A stretch of DNA of 64,000 nucleotides, taken from assembly GCF_001571245.1 (NCBI RefSeq), contig NZ_BCTK01000001.1, positions 868,001-932,000 on the forward strand, given 5' to 3'. The notes beneath the pieces were generated by a model that was given only the letters and a program-made list of their open reading frames with translations, was not told where the DNA came from and made no database searches. The DNA is from Achromobacter piechaudii NBRC 102461 (GTDB lineage: Bacteria > Pseudomonadota > Gammaproteobacteria > Burkholderiales > Burkholderiaceae_B). The translations under genes and the position numbers were made by a program. Positions 32,730 through 41,375 of this stretch are shown here, piece after piece (position 1 is the first letter of the stretch; every line of letters begins with the position of its first letter).

Positions 32730-34211
32730 ATGATGCATATGGCTTTTCCCCGCAGCCTGGGCGCGCTGCTGTTGACGGCGGCGCTGGCAGGCTGCTCGAT
32801 GGCGCCCGTCTATCAACGGCCGCACGCGCCGATTCCGGCGCAGTTCCCGGATGCCACGGCCAGCGCAGGCGGCAACGCGGCGCAATCGGCTGCCGCCACG
32901 CTGGACTGGCAAAGCTTCGTCACCGACGAAGCGCTGCGCAAACTGGTGGCGCTGTCGCTGGACAACAACCGCGATCTGCGCCAGGCGGTGCTGAACATCG
33001 AAGCGGCCCGGGCGCAATACCGCATCGAACGCGCGGACCGCTTGCCGGGCATCAATGCGCAAGGCTCGGGCACCCGGCAGCGCGTGCCCGGCGATCTGAA
33101 CACCACGGGCCAGTCGGCCGTGCAAAGCAGCTATCAGGCGGGCATCGGGCTGACGTCGTTCGAGGTGGACCTGTTCGGCCGCGTGCGCAGCCTGTCCGAC
33201 GCGGCGCTGCAAACGTATCTGGCCACCGAGGAAACCGCGCACGCCACCCGCATCAGCCTGGTGGCGGAAGTGATCCAGGCGTACCTGACGCGTGACAGTG
33301 CGATGCGCCGCTTGCAGGTGACCGAGCAGACGCTGGCCAGCCGCGAGGCCTCGCTGAACCTGATCGTCAAGCGCCGTCAGGCGGGCACGGCGACGGCCTT
33401 GGACTATCAAGAGGCGCTGGGCCTGACCGAGCAGGCACGCGCCGAACGCGAGCGCATGGCGCGCGAGGTGCGTCAGGCCGGCAACGCGCTGGGGCTGCTC
33501 GTGGGCGTGGACGATCTGCGTCCGTATCTGCCGGCGCAACTGGCCGCCTCGCCCGTGCTGTTGCAGGACCTCGCGGCGGGTGCGCCGTCGGAACTGCTGG
33601 AACGCCGGCCCGACATCCTGGCCGCCGAACATGAGCTGCGTTCGCGCAACGCCAGCATCGGCGCGGCGCGCGCGGCGTTCTTTCCCAGCATCACGTTGAC
33701 CGGGCTGTACGGCTCGTCCAGCGCGGACCTGTCCGATCTGTTTGGCGGCGGCCAGCGTGCATGGTCGTTCATGCCGCAGATCACGTTGCCGATCTTTTCG
33801 GGCGGGCGCAACGTGGCCAATCTGGATCTGGCGACGGTGCGCAAGGATATCGCCGTGGCCAAGTACGAAGCGACCATCCAGGGCGCGTTCCGGGAAGTGG
33901 CCGACGCCTTGGCCGCCACCGAGACCTTGCAGCGCGAAGAGGCGTCGCGCCGCGCGCTGGCGGAATCCAGCCGGCAAGCCATGCTGTTGTCGGAAGCGCG
34001 GTATCGCGGCGGCGTGGACAGCCACCTGCGCTATCTGGATGCGCAGCGCAGCGCCTTTACGGACCAGCTGACCTATATCGACGTCAGCACGCAGCGGCAG
34101 ATTGCGTTGGCGACGTTGTTCAAGGCGCTGGGCGGCGGCTGGCCGGGCGTGCAGCCGCCGCAGGCGATGACGGACGGGGCGGCGACTGGCGCCAACCCCT
34201 CTGTCCGGTAA
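32730..34211 (+). CDS. oprJ: Outer membrane efflux channel lipoprotein (OprJ-like)
   Basis: This 493-residue TolC/OMF-family protein has lipobox AALAGCSMAP. OprJ-like segments include TLDWQSFVTDEALRKLVALS, RAQYRIERADRLPGINAQGS, RRPDILAAEHELRSRNA and DSHLRYLDAQRSAFTDQ. It forms the trimeric outer-membrane channel of the pump. The start at 32730 has AGGAG 9 bp upstream; a second ATG follows directly. It begins 5 bp after the pump stop. The short 15-bp gap to the convergent MFS gene holds no visible terminator. Confidence 0.9.
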   Translation: MMHMAFPRSLGALLLTAALAGCSMAPVYQRPHAPIPAQFPDATASAGGNAAQSAAATLDWQSFVTDEALRKLVALSLDNNRDLRQAVLNIEAARAQYRIERADRLPGINAQGSGTRQRVPGDLNTTGQSAVQSSYQAGIGLTSFEVDLFGRVRSLSDAALQTYLATEETAHATRISLVAEVIQAYLTRDSAMRRLQVTEQTLASREASLNLIVKRRQAGTATALDYQEALGLTEQARAERERMAREVRQAGNALGLLVGVDDLRPYLPAQLAASPVLLQDLAAGAPSELLERRPDILAAEHELRSRNASIGAARAAFFPSITLTGLYGSSSADLSDLFGGGQRAWSFMPQITLPIFSGGRNVANLDLATVRKDIAVAKYEATIQGAFREVADALAATETLQREEASRRALAESSRQAMLLSEARYRGGVDSHLRYLDAQRSAFTDQLTYIDVSTQRQIALATLFKALGGGWPGVQPPQAMTDGAATGANPSVR

Positions 34212-34226
34212 ACCACCGCCTCACCC

Positions 34227-35567
34227 TCACGCCTTGCGCAGCCCCGCGCCAGGCAAGGGCGGTGTGGCGTGGCCGGTGGCTTCGGTCACCGGCTTGCCGC
34301 GTCCGATGAGCCACGCGCACCACGCCGACACCAGGCCCGCGAACAGCACGTACAGGCAGATCAGCCAGGGCTGTCCGCCGCCCGTCTTGAGCAGCGCGGT
34401 GGCGATGATGGGCGTGATGCCCGAAGCGAAGATGCCCGAGAACTGGTAGACGAACGAGATCCCCGTGTAGCGGACCTTGGCGTCGAACAGCTCGCAGAAC
34501 AGCGCGGCTTCAGGGCCATACACGGCGGCGTAGAAGATGCCGAACGGGATGATGATGGCCAGCCAGATCAGCATCACGCTGCCCTGGCTGTTGAGCATCA
34601 GCCAGAAGCCGGGGAACGACGCCAGCGCGGTGATCAGCGAACCCCAGAAGTACACGCGGGTGCGCCCGATGCGGTCTGACATGCGTCCGAAGAACGGGAT
34701 GAAAAAGCACATGACCAGCGCGGCGGCCATCACGCCGATCAGCGCTTCCGTGCGCGTGATCTGCACGGTTTGCGTCAGGTAGGAAATCGAGAACACGCCG
34801 AACACGTTGAAGAACACGCCGTCGATGTAGCGCGCGCCCATGCCCTTGAAGACGTTGCCCGGATAGCGGCGCAGCATGTCGAAAAAGGGGATGCGGCTTT
34901 CCGCGTTGTTGGCCTTGACCGCCGTGAACTCCGGCGTTTCCTTGATGTTCAGGCGGATGTACATGCCCACCAGCACCATGGCGGCCGATGCCAGAAAGGC
35001 AACGCGCCAGCCCCAGGCCATGAACTGCTCATCGGTCAGCAAGGTGGACAGCAACGCCACGGTGCCCGAGGCCAGGCACAGGCCGATCGCCAGGCCGATC
35101 TGCGGCAGGGATGCGTAAAAGCCTTTCTTGCCGGGTGGCGCGTATTCGTACGCCATGAGCACCGCGCCGCCCCATTCGCCGCCCAGTCCGATGCCCTGGA
35201 ACACGCGCAGCAGCAGCAACAGGACGGGCGCCCAGAGGCCGATGCTGTCGTAGGTGGGCACCAGGCCGATCAGGAAGGTGGACACCCCCATGATCATCAG
35301 CGTCATCACCAGCATGCTCTTGCGGCCGATGCGGTCGCCGAAGTGGCCGAATATCAGTCCGCCCAACGGCCGGGTCACGAAGCCCACCGCGAAGGTGGTG
35401 TAGGCCAGCATGGTGGAGACGAGCGGGTCGCCCGTGGGGAAATACAGCTTGTTGAACACGATGCCCGCCACGACACCGTACAGGAAGAAGTCGTACCACT
35501 CGATGGTGGCGCCGATCAGCGATGCGGTGACGACCTTGCGTACCGCGGCTTCGTTTTGCTTGGACAT
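34227..35567 (-). CDS. MFS transporter, metabolite:H+ symporter (MHS) family
   Basis: A 446-residue twelve-helix permease. MHS signatures are IGATIEWYDFFLYG at the N-terminus, LGGLIFGHFGDRIGRKSML between TM2 and TM3, and GEWGGAVLMAYEYAPPGKKG after TM4. Relatives take up shikimate, alpha-ketoglutarate, proline/betaine or citrate with protons. An AAGGAG site precedes the ATG. It lies 96 bp downstream of the GMC oxidoreductase in the same direction, so it may import that enzyme's substrate. Confidence 0.88.
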   Translation of the reverse strand: MSKQNEAAVRKVVTASLIGATIEWYDFFLYGVVAGIVFNKLYFPTGDPLVSTMLAYTTFAVGFVTRPLGGLIFGHFGDRIGRKSMLVMTLMIMGVSTFLIGLVPTYDSIGLWAPVLLLLLRVFQGIGLGGEWGGAVLMAYEYAPPGKKGFYASLPQIGLAIGLCLASGTVALLSTLLTDEQFMAWGWRVAFLASAAMVLVGMYIRLNIKETPEFTAVKANNAESRIPFFDMLRRYPGNVFKGMGARYIDGVFFNVFGVFSISYLTQTVQITRTEALIGVMAAALVMCFFIPFFGRMSDRIGRTRVYFWGSLITALASFPGFWLMLNSQGSVMLIWLAIIIPFGIFYAAVYGPEAALFCELFDAKVRYTGISFVYQFSGIFASGITPIIATALLKTGGGQPWLICLYVLFAGLVSAWCAWLIGRGKPVTEATGHATPPLPGAGLRKA

Positions 35568-35663
35568 TGCAATCTCCTTTGGTGGGAGGCGGGGCGCTTC
35601 TGCTGGCGCCGCGCGCCGGTTCGGGCTTGAGCTACGTCGGTCACATCCTTGTCGTTTGCGGGG

Positions 35664-37301
35664 TCAGGCGGCGACCAGATCCGCCCGCCGCCGCGCCAGC
35701 TTGAAATCTTCCAGCATGAAATCGGCCGCGCGTTCGGCCATCATCACCACGGGCGCGTTGGTGTTGCCCGAGACCAGCGTGGGCATCACGGAACAGTCCA
35801 CTACGCGCAGGCCCTGTACGCCATGTACCCGCAGGCGTTCGTCCACCACCGCCAGCGGATCGCTGCGCGGCCCCATCTTGGCCGTGCCCGACGGATGGAA
35901 AATGGTGGCGCCGTACTCGCGACAGAAATGCAGGATCTCGTCGTCGCTGTGCACGTCGGGGCCGGGCCGGAACTCGCGCTTCATCAGGCCGGCCAGCGGT
36001 TCGGTGGCGGCCAGTTGGCGCGCGTGCTTGACGGCCGCGACCGCCATGCGCCGGTCCAGTTCGGTGGACAGGTAGTTCGGCTGCATCGAGGGCGGCTCGA
36101 ACGGGTCGGCGCTGCGCAGCCGCACCTGACCGCGCGACGAGGGCCGCAATTGGCAGACCGAATAGGTGCAGCCGGAAAACGGGTGCACCTTGCCGCCGGC
36201 CATGTCGGCGGACAGCGTGGCGAAGTGGTATTGCGTGTCAGGCGTGCGACTGGCGGGGTCCACCCGGCAGAACATTCCGCCCTGGTTGATGCCGACGGCC
36301 AGCGGGCCGCTGCGAAGCAGCAGCCACTGCAAACCCATCCCCATGCGCCCGTGCAGCGTGCGCAGCTGGTCGTTGGTGGTGATGGGGCGGGTGGTTTCGT
36401 AGATGAGGCGAATCTGAAGATGGTCTTGCAGGTTCTCGCCCACGCCCGGCAGGTCGCGCACGACGCGGATGCCGAACTGGCGCAGCAGCGCGGCCGGCCC
36501 TACGCCCGACAATTGCAGCAGCTGCGGCGATTGCAGCGCGCCGGCGCACAACACCACTTCGCGGCGCGCGCGCAGGGTCCGCACCTGTCCGCCCTGGCGA
36601 TAGCGCACGCCGCAGGCGCGGCCGCCCTCGAACAGGATGGCCATCGCGTGCGCATCGGTTTCCACGCGCAGATTGGGGCGGTCCTGTGCGGGCCGCAGAT
36701 AGGCCACGGCGGTCGAGCAACGCTTGCCGCGCCGCGTGGTCAGCTGGTAGTAGCCCACGCCTTCCTGTTCGCCCGTGTTGAAGTCGTCTACGGCGGGCAC
36801 GCCCAGCGTTTGCGCGGCGGCGATCATCGCTTCGACCAGCGGATGCGGTGTCTTGATGGACGTGGCGTTCAAGGGGCCGTCCACGCCCCGCGTGGGACCG
36901 GCGCCCAGGTCGTTGTTTTCCAGCTTGCGAAAGTAGGGCAGGCAGTCGTCCCAGCCCCAGCCGGGGTTGCCCGCGCGCTCCCAGGCGTCGTAGTCGGCGC
37001 GCTGGCCGCGTATGTAGATCAGGCCGTTGATGGCGCTGGAGCCGCCCAGCGTGCGCCCGCGCGGCCAGTAGATGCGGCGGCCCAACATGTTGGGGTCGGG
37101 GTCGGTGTAGTAGCCCCAGTTCACCACTTTGTGGAACATGGTCTTGCCGTAGCCAATCGGGATATGGATCCAGGGATAGGTATCCCGGGGGCCGGCTTCC
37201 AGCAGGCAGACGGCGTGCGAGCCATCGGCGCTTAGCCGATTGGCCATCACGCATCCGGCCGAGCCGGCGCCCACCACGATGACATCCACGGTATCGGACA
37301 T
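35664..37301 (-). CDS. GMC-family FAD oxidoreductase (choline dehydrogenase-like)
   Basis: A 545-residue flavoprotein with the N-terminal FAD motif VIVVGAGSAGCVMANRLS and GMC signature 1 (WPRGRTLGGSSAINGLIYIR). Signature 2 is GALQSPQLLQLSGVGP. The C-terminal catalytic His is in ATIFHPSGTAKMG, with Asn in SGNTNAPVVM. It oxidises an alcohol, probably in the cytoplasm. Betaine-pathway genes are absent, so choline is not a safe assignment. It pairs with an MHS permease and a divergent IclR regulator. Confidence 0.9.
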   Translation of the reverse strand: MSDTVDVIVVGAGSAGCVMANRLSADGSHAVCLLEAGPRDTYPWIHIPIGYGKTMFHKVVNWGYYTDPDPNMLGRRIYWPRGRTLGGSSAINGLIYIRGQRADYDAWERAGNPGWGWDDCLPYFRKLENNDLGAGPTRGVDGPLNATSIKTPHPLVEAMIAAAQTLGVPAVDDFNTGEQEGVGYYQLTTRRGKRCSTAVAYLRPAQDRPNLRVETDAHAMAILFEGGRACGVRYRQGGQVRTLRARREVVLCAGALQSPQLLQLSGVGPAALLRQFGIRVVRDLPGVGENLQDHLQIRLIYETTRPITTNDQLRTLHGRMGMGLQWLLLRSGPLAVGINQGGMFCRVDPASRTPDTQYHFATLSADMAGGKVHPFSGCTYSVCQLRPSSRGQVRLRSADPFEPPSMQPNYLSTELDRRMAVAAVKHARQLAATEPLAGLMKREFRPGPDVHSDDEILHFCREYGATIFHPSGTAKMGPRSDPLAVVDERLRVHGVQGLRVVDCSVMPTLVSGNTNAPVVMMAERAADFMLEDFKLARRRADLVAA

Positions 37302-37389
37302 ATCGCCTTGTCTCCCTGTTGTCGCGCTGCCGCCGCCACGTCGCCATACGCCCGGGTTTCATGCGGGCGTGACGGCGTGTTTTCCCTGC

Positions 37390-37417
37390 TTGTCGCAGCG
37401 GGGCGCACTTATATACT
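37390..37417 (+). promoter_or_regulatory. Candidate sigma-70 promoter of the IclR gene
   Basis: TTGTCG (37390-37395) and TATACT (37412-37417) are separated by 16 bases and read toward the IclR gene 116 bp downstream. Both hexamers are close to consensus in otherwise GC-rich sequence. Confidence 0.5.
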
Positions 37418-37533
37418 GGTTCGGATCCCGTCCGGCTGCCGTTGCGCGACCGGTTGGCATCTGAGGCGATTCTAGGAAGCAGGCGCGCAGAACAAAGCAC
37501 AACACGCGTGGGGGCGGACAAACGGAACGGAAC

Positions 37534-38364
37534 ATGCAACTTCGGTTTCAAAATCGCAGTGCAGCATCGGTGCCCGAGCCGCCAGCGGCCGCGCAACAGC
37601 AAGAGGCCGCGCGTTCGCTACGCGCGCTGATCGTGCTGGATCACCTGGCGCGCGCCCAGCATCCGCCCACGCTGGCGCAACTGGCGCAGCGGCTGGACAT
37701 GCCCAAGACCACCTTGATGCGTTTGCTGGCCGCCATGCAGCGCGCCGGCTTCGTCGCCGCCACGCCGACTGAACAAGGCTACGTGCCGGGACCGCAGGCC
37801 ACGTCGCTGGCGCTGGCGACATTGCGCGCGTCCGCATTCACGCGCGCCTGCCGCGCGGTGCTGGCGCAACTGGTGGGTACGCTGGGCGAAACCTGCAACC
37901 TGACCGCGCCCGACGGTGACCGCGTCGTCTATATGGAGCGTGTGGAAACGTCGGAGCCCTTGCGCCTGTTCTTCGCGGTGGGCAGCCATGTGCCGATGCA
38001 TTGCACCGCCAGCGGCAAGCTGTTCCTGGCGTCGATGAACCGGCTGGAACGCGGCCGCGTGCTGGCGCGCTTGCCGTTGACGCGCAACACGCCGCGCACT
38101 TTGACCGACCCGGCGCAACTGGAAGAAGAACTGGAACGGCTGGCCGCGCGCGGCATCGGCATCGACAACGAAGAATTCGTGCGCGGCATGAGCGCGGTGG
38201 CGGTGCCGGTGAAAGACGCGGAGGACCGCGTGGTGGCGGCCGTGGCCTGCCACGCGCCGACGGCCCGCGTCATGCTGGATGATCTGATACGCGCCGTGCC
38301 GGTGCTGCAACGGGCGGCGCAGTCGCTGCACGACGTGCTGGCGCTGCATCGGCCGGGCGCGTGA
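37534..38364 (+). CDS. IclR-family transcriptional regulator
   Basis: A 276-residue regulator. The HTH follows a 25-residue leader (LAQLAQRLDMPKTTLMRLLA, about 47-66), then the IclR effector domain (about 105-270) with MERVETSEPLRLFFAVGSHV, PMHCTASGKLFLA and GIGIDNEEFVRGMSAVAVPV. It is divergent from the GMC oxidoreductase with a 232-bp gap and probably regulates the GMC-permease operon. The effector is likely the alcohol substrate or its product. Confidence 0.9.
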   Translation: MQLRFQNRSAASVPEPPAAAQQQEAARSLRALIVLDHLARAQHPPTLAQLAQRLDMPKTTLMRLLAAMQRAGFVAATPTEQGYVPGPQATSLALATLRASAFTRACRAVLAQLVGTLGETCNLTAPDGDRVVYMERVETSEPLRLFFAVGSHVPMHCTASGKLFLASMNRLERGRVLARLPLTRNTPRTLTDPAQLEEELERLAARGIGIDNEEFVRGMSAVAVPVKDAEDRVVAAVACHAPTARVMLDDLIRAVPVLQRAAQSLHDVLALHRPGA

Positions 38365-38431
38365 TCGGCGCCTTGCGGCGACAGTAGGCGCGATCCATGC
38401 CGCGCCGGCTGCACGGCAAAGGGATGCAGGC

Positions 38432-39616
38432 CTACAGCGTGGCGGCCGCGCGGGCCGCGCCGCGCCGTGACACGCTTTCCCAGACGGCCACGACGATCAT
38501 CACTATCGTGGTCAGGCCGCCCACCATCAGGTTGTCGGTGACGTAAGCCACGGGCGCCAGCGCCGCCAGCAGGATCAGACCCGCCACGTGCGACAGCGGA
38601 AAGCGCAGGTACACGACGCTCTTGTAGATGCCATTGCCCAGCAGGTACAGGGCCGGCCCGCACAACAGCGCGGCCAGCGCGGGCGTGGCGATGCGGCCAT
38701 CAGGGTGCTGGATGACCAGCTCATTGGCCACCGCCGACACGATGACGCCCGCGATCAGGATCACATGCACGTAGTGAAAGCGCGCGCCCATGCGGCCGGG
38801 GTCGGACGCGTGCTCGATGGCGTGGCTGCCGTCCTTGCTGCTGGTGTCGAAGTACACCCACCACATCGCCGCCGTGCCCAGGAACGCGGCCAGCAGCGCG
38901 ATCAGGGTGGGCGTGTCCCACTGGCCGCGATCGCCCAGGGTCGCGCCCGTGATCAGCAGCGTTTCGCCCAGCGCGACGATGACGAACAGCTGGCAGCGTT
39001 CGGCGATGTGACCGCCTTCGATGGTCCAGTCGGTGGTGTATGAACGGCCCATGCCCGGCAGACGAAAGCCGATCATCGGCGAGACGTATTCGCAGGCCAC
39101 GGCGGCGATCCACAGCGCCAGCCGCGCATCGCCCGAAGCGAGCCCGCCCGCTATCCACAACACGGCCGACACGCAAAGCCATCCCAGCATGCGGCGAAAG
39201 TTGGCCGACAGCGCGTGGTGCGGCCCCAGGTGCAGCACGATGAACACGGTGCGCCCGACCTGGATCAGCGCATAGCAGATGGCGAAGATCAGGCCGTTCG
39301 CGCCGAAGGCATCGGGCAGCACGGCGGCGGCGACAAGGCCTACCAGCATTACCGCGAACAGCATGATCCGCATCGCCAGCGCGTCGGGGTCGAACCAATT
39401 GGTGACCCAACAGGTGTACTGCCAGCCGAGCCAGACGGCGAACCACAGCACCAGCGCATGCACCGCGCCCATCAGGGTCAGGTCATGCAGAAGGCTGTGC
39501 GAGAGTTGGGTGACGGCGAAGACGTAGACCAGATCGAAGAACAGTTCGACGTAGGTGACGCGGGCTTCGTGGCCGTCCCGGCGGCGAAGCAGCGTGGCGC
39601 TGGCGAGAAAAGTCAT
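38432..39616 (-). CDS. LtrA-family (low temperature requirement A) membrane protein
   Basis: A 394-residue polytopic membrane protein with eleven or so hydrophobic segments. The family opening is RVTYVELFFDLVYVFAVTQL. Further landmarks are LWFAVWLGWQYTCWVTNWFD and IEGGHIAERCQLFVIVALGE. Such proteins were first linked to cold growth in Listeria, but the molecular activity is unknown. It stands alone between the IclR gene (convergent) and the VOC gene. Confidence 0.88.
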   Translation of the reverse strand: MTFLASATLLRRRDGHEARVTYVELFFDLVYVFAVTQLSHSLLHDLTLMGAVHALVLWFAVWLGWQYTCWVTNWFDPDALAMRIMLFAVMLVGLVAAAVLPDAFGANGLIFAICYALIQVGRTVFIVLHLGPHHALSANFRRMLGWLCVSAVLWIAGGLASGDARLALWIAAVACEYVSPMIGFRLPGMGRSYTTDWTIEGGHIAERCQLFVIVALGETLLITGATLGDRGQWDTPTLIALLAAFLGTAAMWWVYFDTSSKDGSHAIEHASDPGRMGARFHYVHVILIAGVIVSAVANELVIQHPDGRIATPALAALLCGPALYLLGNGIYKSVVYLRFPLSHVAGLILLAALAPVAYVTDNLMVGGLTTIVMIVVAVWESVSRRGAARAAATL

Positions 39617-39687
39617 GGCGGACGCTTCCTGTGTAAAGGCGCGTTGCCAGCGTACCGCAAGGGCCGCCGCCCGATTGCAAATCTTGT

Positions 39688-39731
39688 TAAAGACGGGCCG
39701 GCTGCTTAATAAAGACGGGCCGGGGGCTTAG
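39688..39731. repeat. 22-bp direct duplication covering a stop codon
   Basis: TAAAGACGGGCCGGCTGCTT (39688-39707, plus AA) is repeated at 39710-39731 with three changes. The second copy includes the TAA stop of the VOC gene (39728-39730 on the minus strand) and the first copy carries an equivalent TTA at 39706-39708. Confidence 0.8.
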
Positions 39732-40156
39732 TGGGTCATCCTGCCGCCGCTGACCATCCAGCGGGTGCCGAAGCGGTCCAGCAGCGCGCCGTATGCTTCG
39801 GCCCAGAATGTCTTTTGCAGCGGCATCGTGATGCTGCCGCCCTCGGTCAGTTGGTCGAATACGCGTTGGGCGTCGGACACCGTGGGGTAGACCAGCGCCA
39901 GCGCCATGCCGTTCTTGCCGGGATAGGGGTGGCCCGAGGTGGCATCGCTGCCCAGCAACGTCTGTTCGTCCAATGCCAGGCGGGCATACATGACGCGCTG
40001 CATGTCTTCGGGGGACAGGGCGGGCATGCCGGCGTCTGGCGGCGCGTCGGCATAGAGGATCAGCGCTTCGATGCGGCCCCCCAGCACGCGTTCGTAAAAA
40101 TGCATGGCGTCGGCGCAATTGCCGTCAAAGCTGAGATAGGCGGATAGCTGGGGCAT
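39728..40156 (-). CDS. VOC-family protein (PhnB-like)
   Basis: A 142-residue protein of the PhnB/3-demethylubiquinone-like glyoxalase-fold group. It opens LSAYLSFDGNCADAMHFYER followed by VLGG and ends KTFWAEAYGALLDRFGTRWM, the group signature. The start at 40156 is used because the longer in-frame extension reaches into the AhpD-like gene. Function unknown; related proteins are common near AhpD-like genes. It is divergent from the next gene with 157 bp between starts. Confidence 0.85.
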   Translation of the reverse strand: MPQLSAYLSFDGNCADAMHFYERVLGGRIEALILYADAPPDAGMPALSPEDMQRVMYARLALDEQTLLGSDATSGHPYPGKNGMALALVYPTVSDAQRVFDQLTEGGSITMPLQKTFWAEAYGALLDRFGTRWMVSGGRMTH

Positions 40157-40313
40157 GATGGTTCCGTGGTCGAAGGCGGACGGCTCTGCATGACGCCGTC
40201 GCACTATGATGGAAGGCCCGACCCGCGAAAACCCAACGGCCCGGCGACTTACGCACTGTAGCCGTTCGAGGACGATGCCGGGTCGATACGACGCGATACA
40301 GAGGAATAGCGAC

Positions 40314-40721
40314 ATGAGCACGGTCAAACTGCTGACTGACGACGAGGTCCGCGCACGCCCCGACGCCTGGGCGGTGTTCGAGGATATCCGCGCCACGCGC
40401 AAGTCGGATTTCGTGAACAATTTCTGGCGCGCCCTGGCCAATGATCCGCCCCAGCTGCAACGCGTGTGGACGCAGCTCAAGCAGGTCATGATGGCTGAAG
40501 GCGAGTTGCCCCCGCTGGTGCGCGAGATGATCTACATTGCCGTGTCCACCGCCAATGGCTGCTCGTACTGCGTGCATTCCCATACGGCGGCTGCCCGCGC
40601 CAAAGGCATGACGGACGGCCAGCATGCCGAACTGCTGTCGGTCATCGGCATGGCGGTGCAGACCAACGCGCTGGTGACGGCCATGCAGGTGCCGGTGGAC
40701 GCCGCCTTCGACATCACATAG
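40314..40721 (+). CDS. AhpD-like / carboxymuconolactone decarboxylase-family protein
   Basis: A 135-residue helical protein with the AhpD-type redox site: E71, then C83-S-Y-C86 and H90 in NGCSYCVHSHTAAA. This is the arrangement used for peroxide reduction or alkylhydroperoxidase disulfide relay. A GAGGAAT site precedes the ATG. The Lon-N protein gene starts 9 bp after its stop, so the two are probably co-transcribed. Confidence 0.88.
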   Translation: MSTVKLLTDDEVRARPDAWAVFEDIRATRKSDFVNNFWRALANDPPQLQRVWTQLKQVMMAEGELPPLVREMIYIAVSTANGCSYCVHSHTAAARAKGMTDGQHAELLSVIGMAVQTNALVTAMQVPVDAAFDIT

Positions 40722-40730
40722 GAGCCGGCC

Positions 40731-41342
40731 ATGGCGCTGATTCCGCTGTTCCCCCTGTCCAACGCGCTGTTTCCCGCCGGCGTGCTGCACCTGCGCATCT
40801 TCGAGGTGCGTTATCTGGATATGATCCGCCGCTGCATCGCGGACGGCAGCGAGTTCGGCGTGGTGGGATTGCTGGCGGGCAGCGAAGTGCGCACGCCCGA
40901 AGGCGTCGAGACGCTGGCGCCCGTGGGCACGCTGGCGCGCGTCGTCTCATGGGAAGCGCCGATGCCCGCCTTGCTGCAAGTGCGCTGTATCGGCGGCAGC
41001 CGGTTCCGGCTGCTGTCCAGCGAGGTGGCAAAATACGGCCTTTGGATGGGCCAGACCGAGCCCATCGCCGACGACCCGCCCACGCCCGTGCCGGCATCCA
41101 TGCAGCCCAGCGCCGATGCGTTGGGCCGGCTGGTGGCGCAGTGGCAGCAAGAGGGCGTGCCGTCGGAACGCATGCCGCTGGCGCCGCCTTTCCGGCTGGA
41201 CGACAGCGGCTGGGTGGCTGACCGCTGGTGCGAGCTGCTGCCGCTGCCGCCCGACGACAAGGCCAGGCTGCTGGGTCTGACGGACCCCGTGGCGCGGCTG
41301 GCGGCCATCCAGGATCTGCTGCGCGGCCAGGGGCTGACCTAG
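40731..41342 (+). CDS. Lon N-terminal (LAN) domain protein
   Basis: This 203-residue stand-alone protein has the substrate-recognition domain of Lon protease and no ATPase or protease domain: IPLFPLSNALFPAGVLHLRI with FEVRYLDM, then EFGVVGLLAG and a C-terminal helical bundle. Free-standing LAN proteins are widespread, with unclear roles; binding unfolded proteins is a reasonable guess. Probably co-transcribed with the AhpD-like gene upstream. Confidence 0.88.
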   Translation: MALIPLFPLSNALFPAGVLHLRIFEVRYLDMIRRCIADGSEFGVVGLLAGSEVRTPEGVETLAPVGTLARVVSWEAPMPALLQVRCIGGSRFRLLSSEVAKYGLWMGQTEPIADDPPTPVPASMQPSADALGRLVAQWQQEGVPSERMPLAPPFRLDDSGWVADRWCELLPLPPDDKARLLGLTDPVARLAAIQDLLRGQGLT

Positions 41343-41375
41343 CGCCTGGCCTGCAAGATTAACGAATTGGACACC

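Noticed and set aside
27549..34211. Assignment of the RND locus as axyZ-axyXY-oprZ
   Set aside because: The TetR-plus-RND order suggested it, but the pump reads like MexD rather than MexY (IEEELNGAKNMLYYES instead of the MexY IEREMNGAPGLLY type), and the repressor matches NfxB.
37302..37533. Extended IclR operator in the GMC/IclR gap
   Set aside because: GGTTCGGATCC-like partial symmetry is present around 37418-37430, but no convincing inverted repeat.
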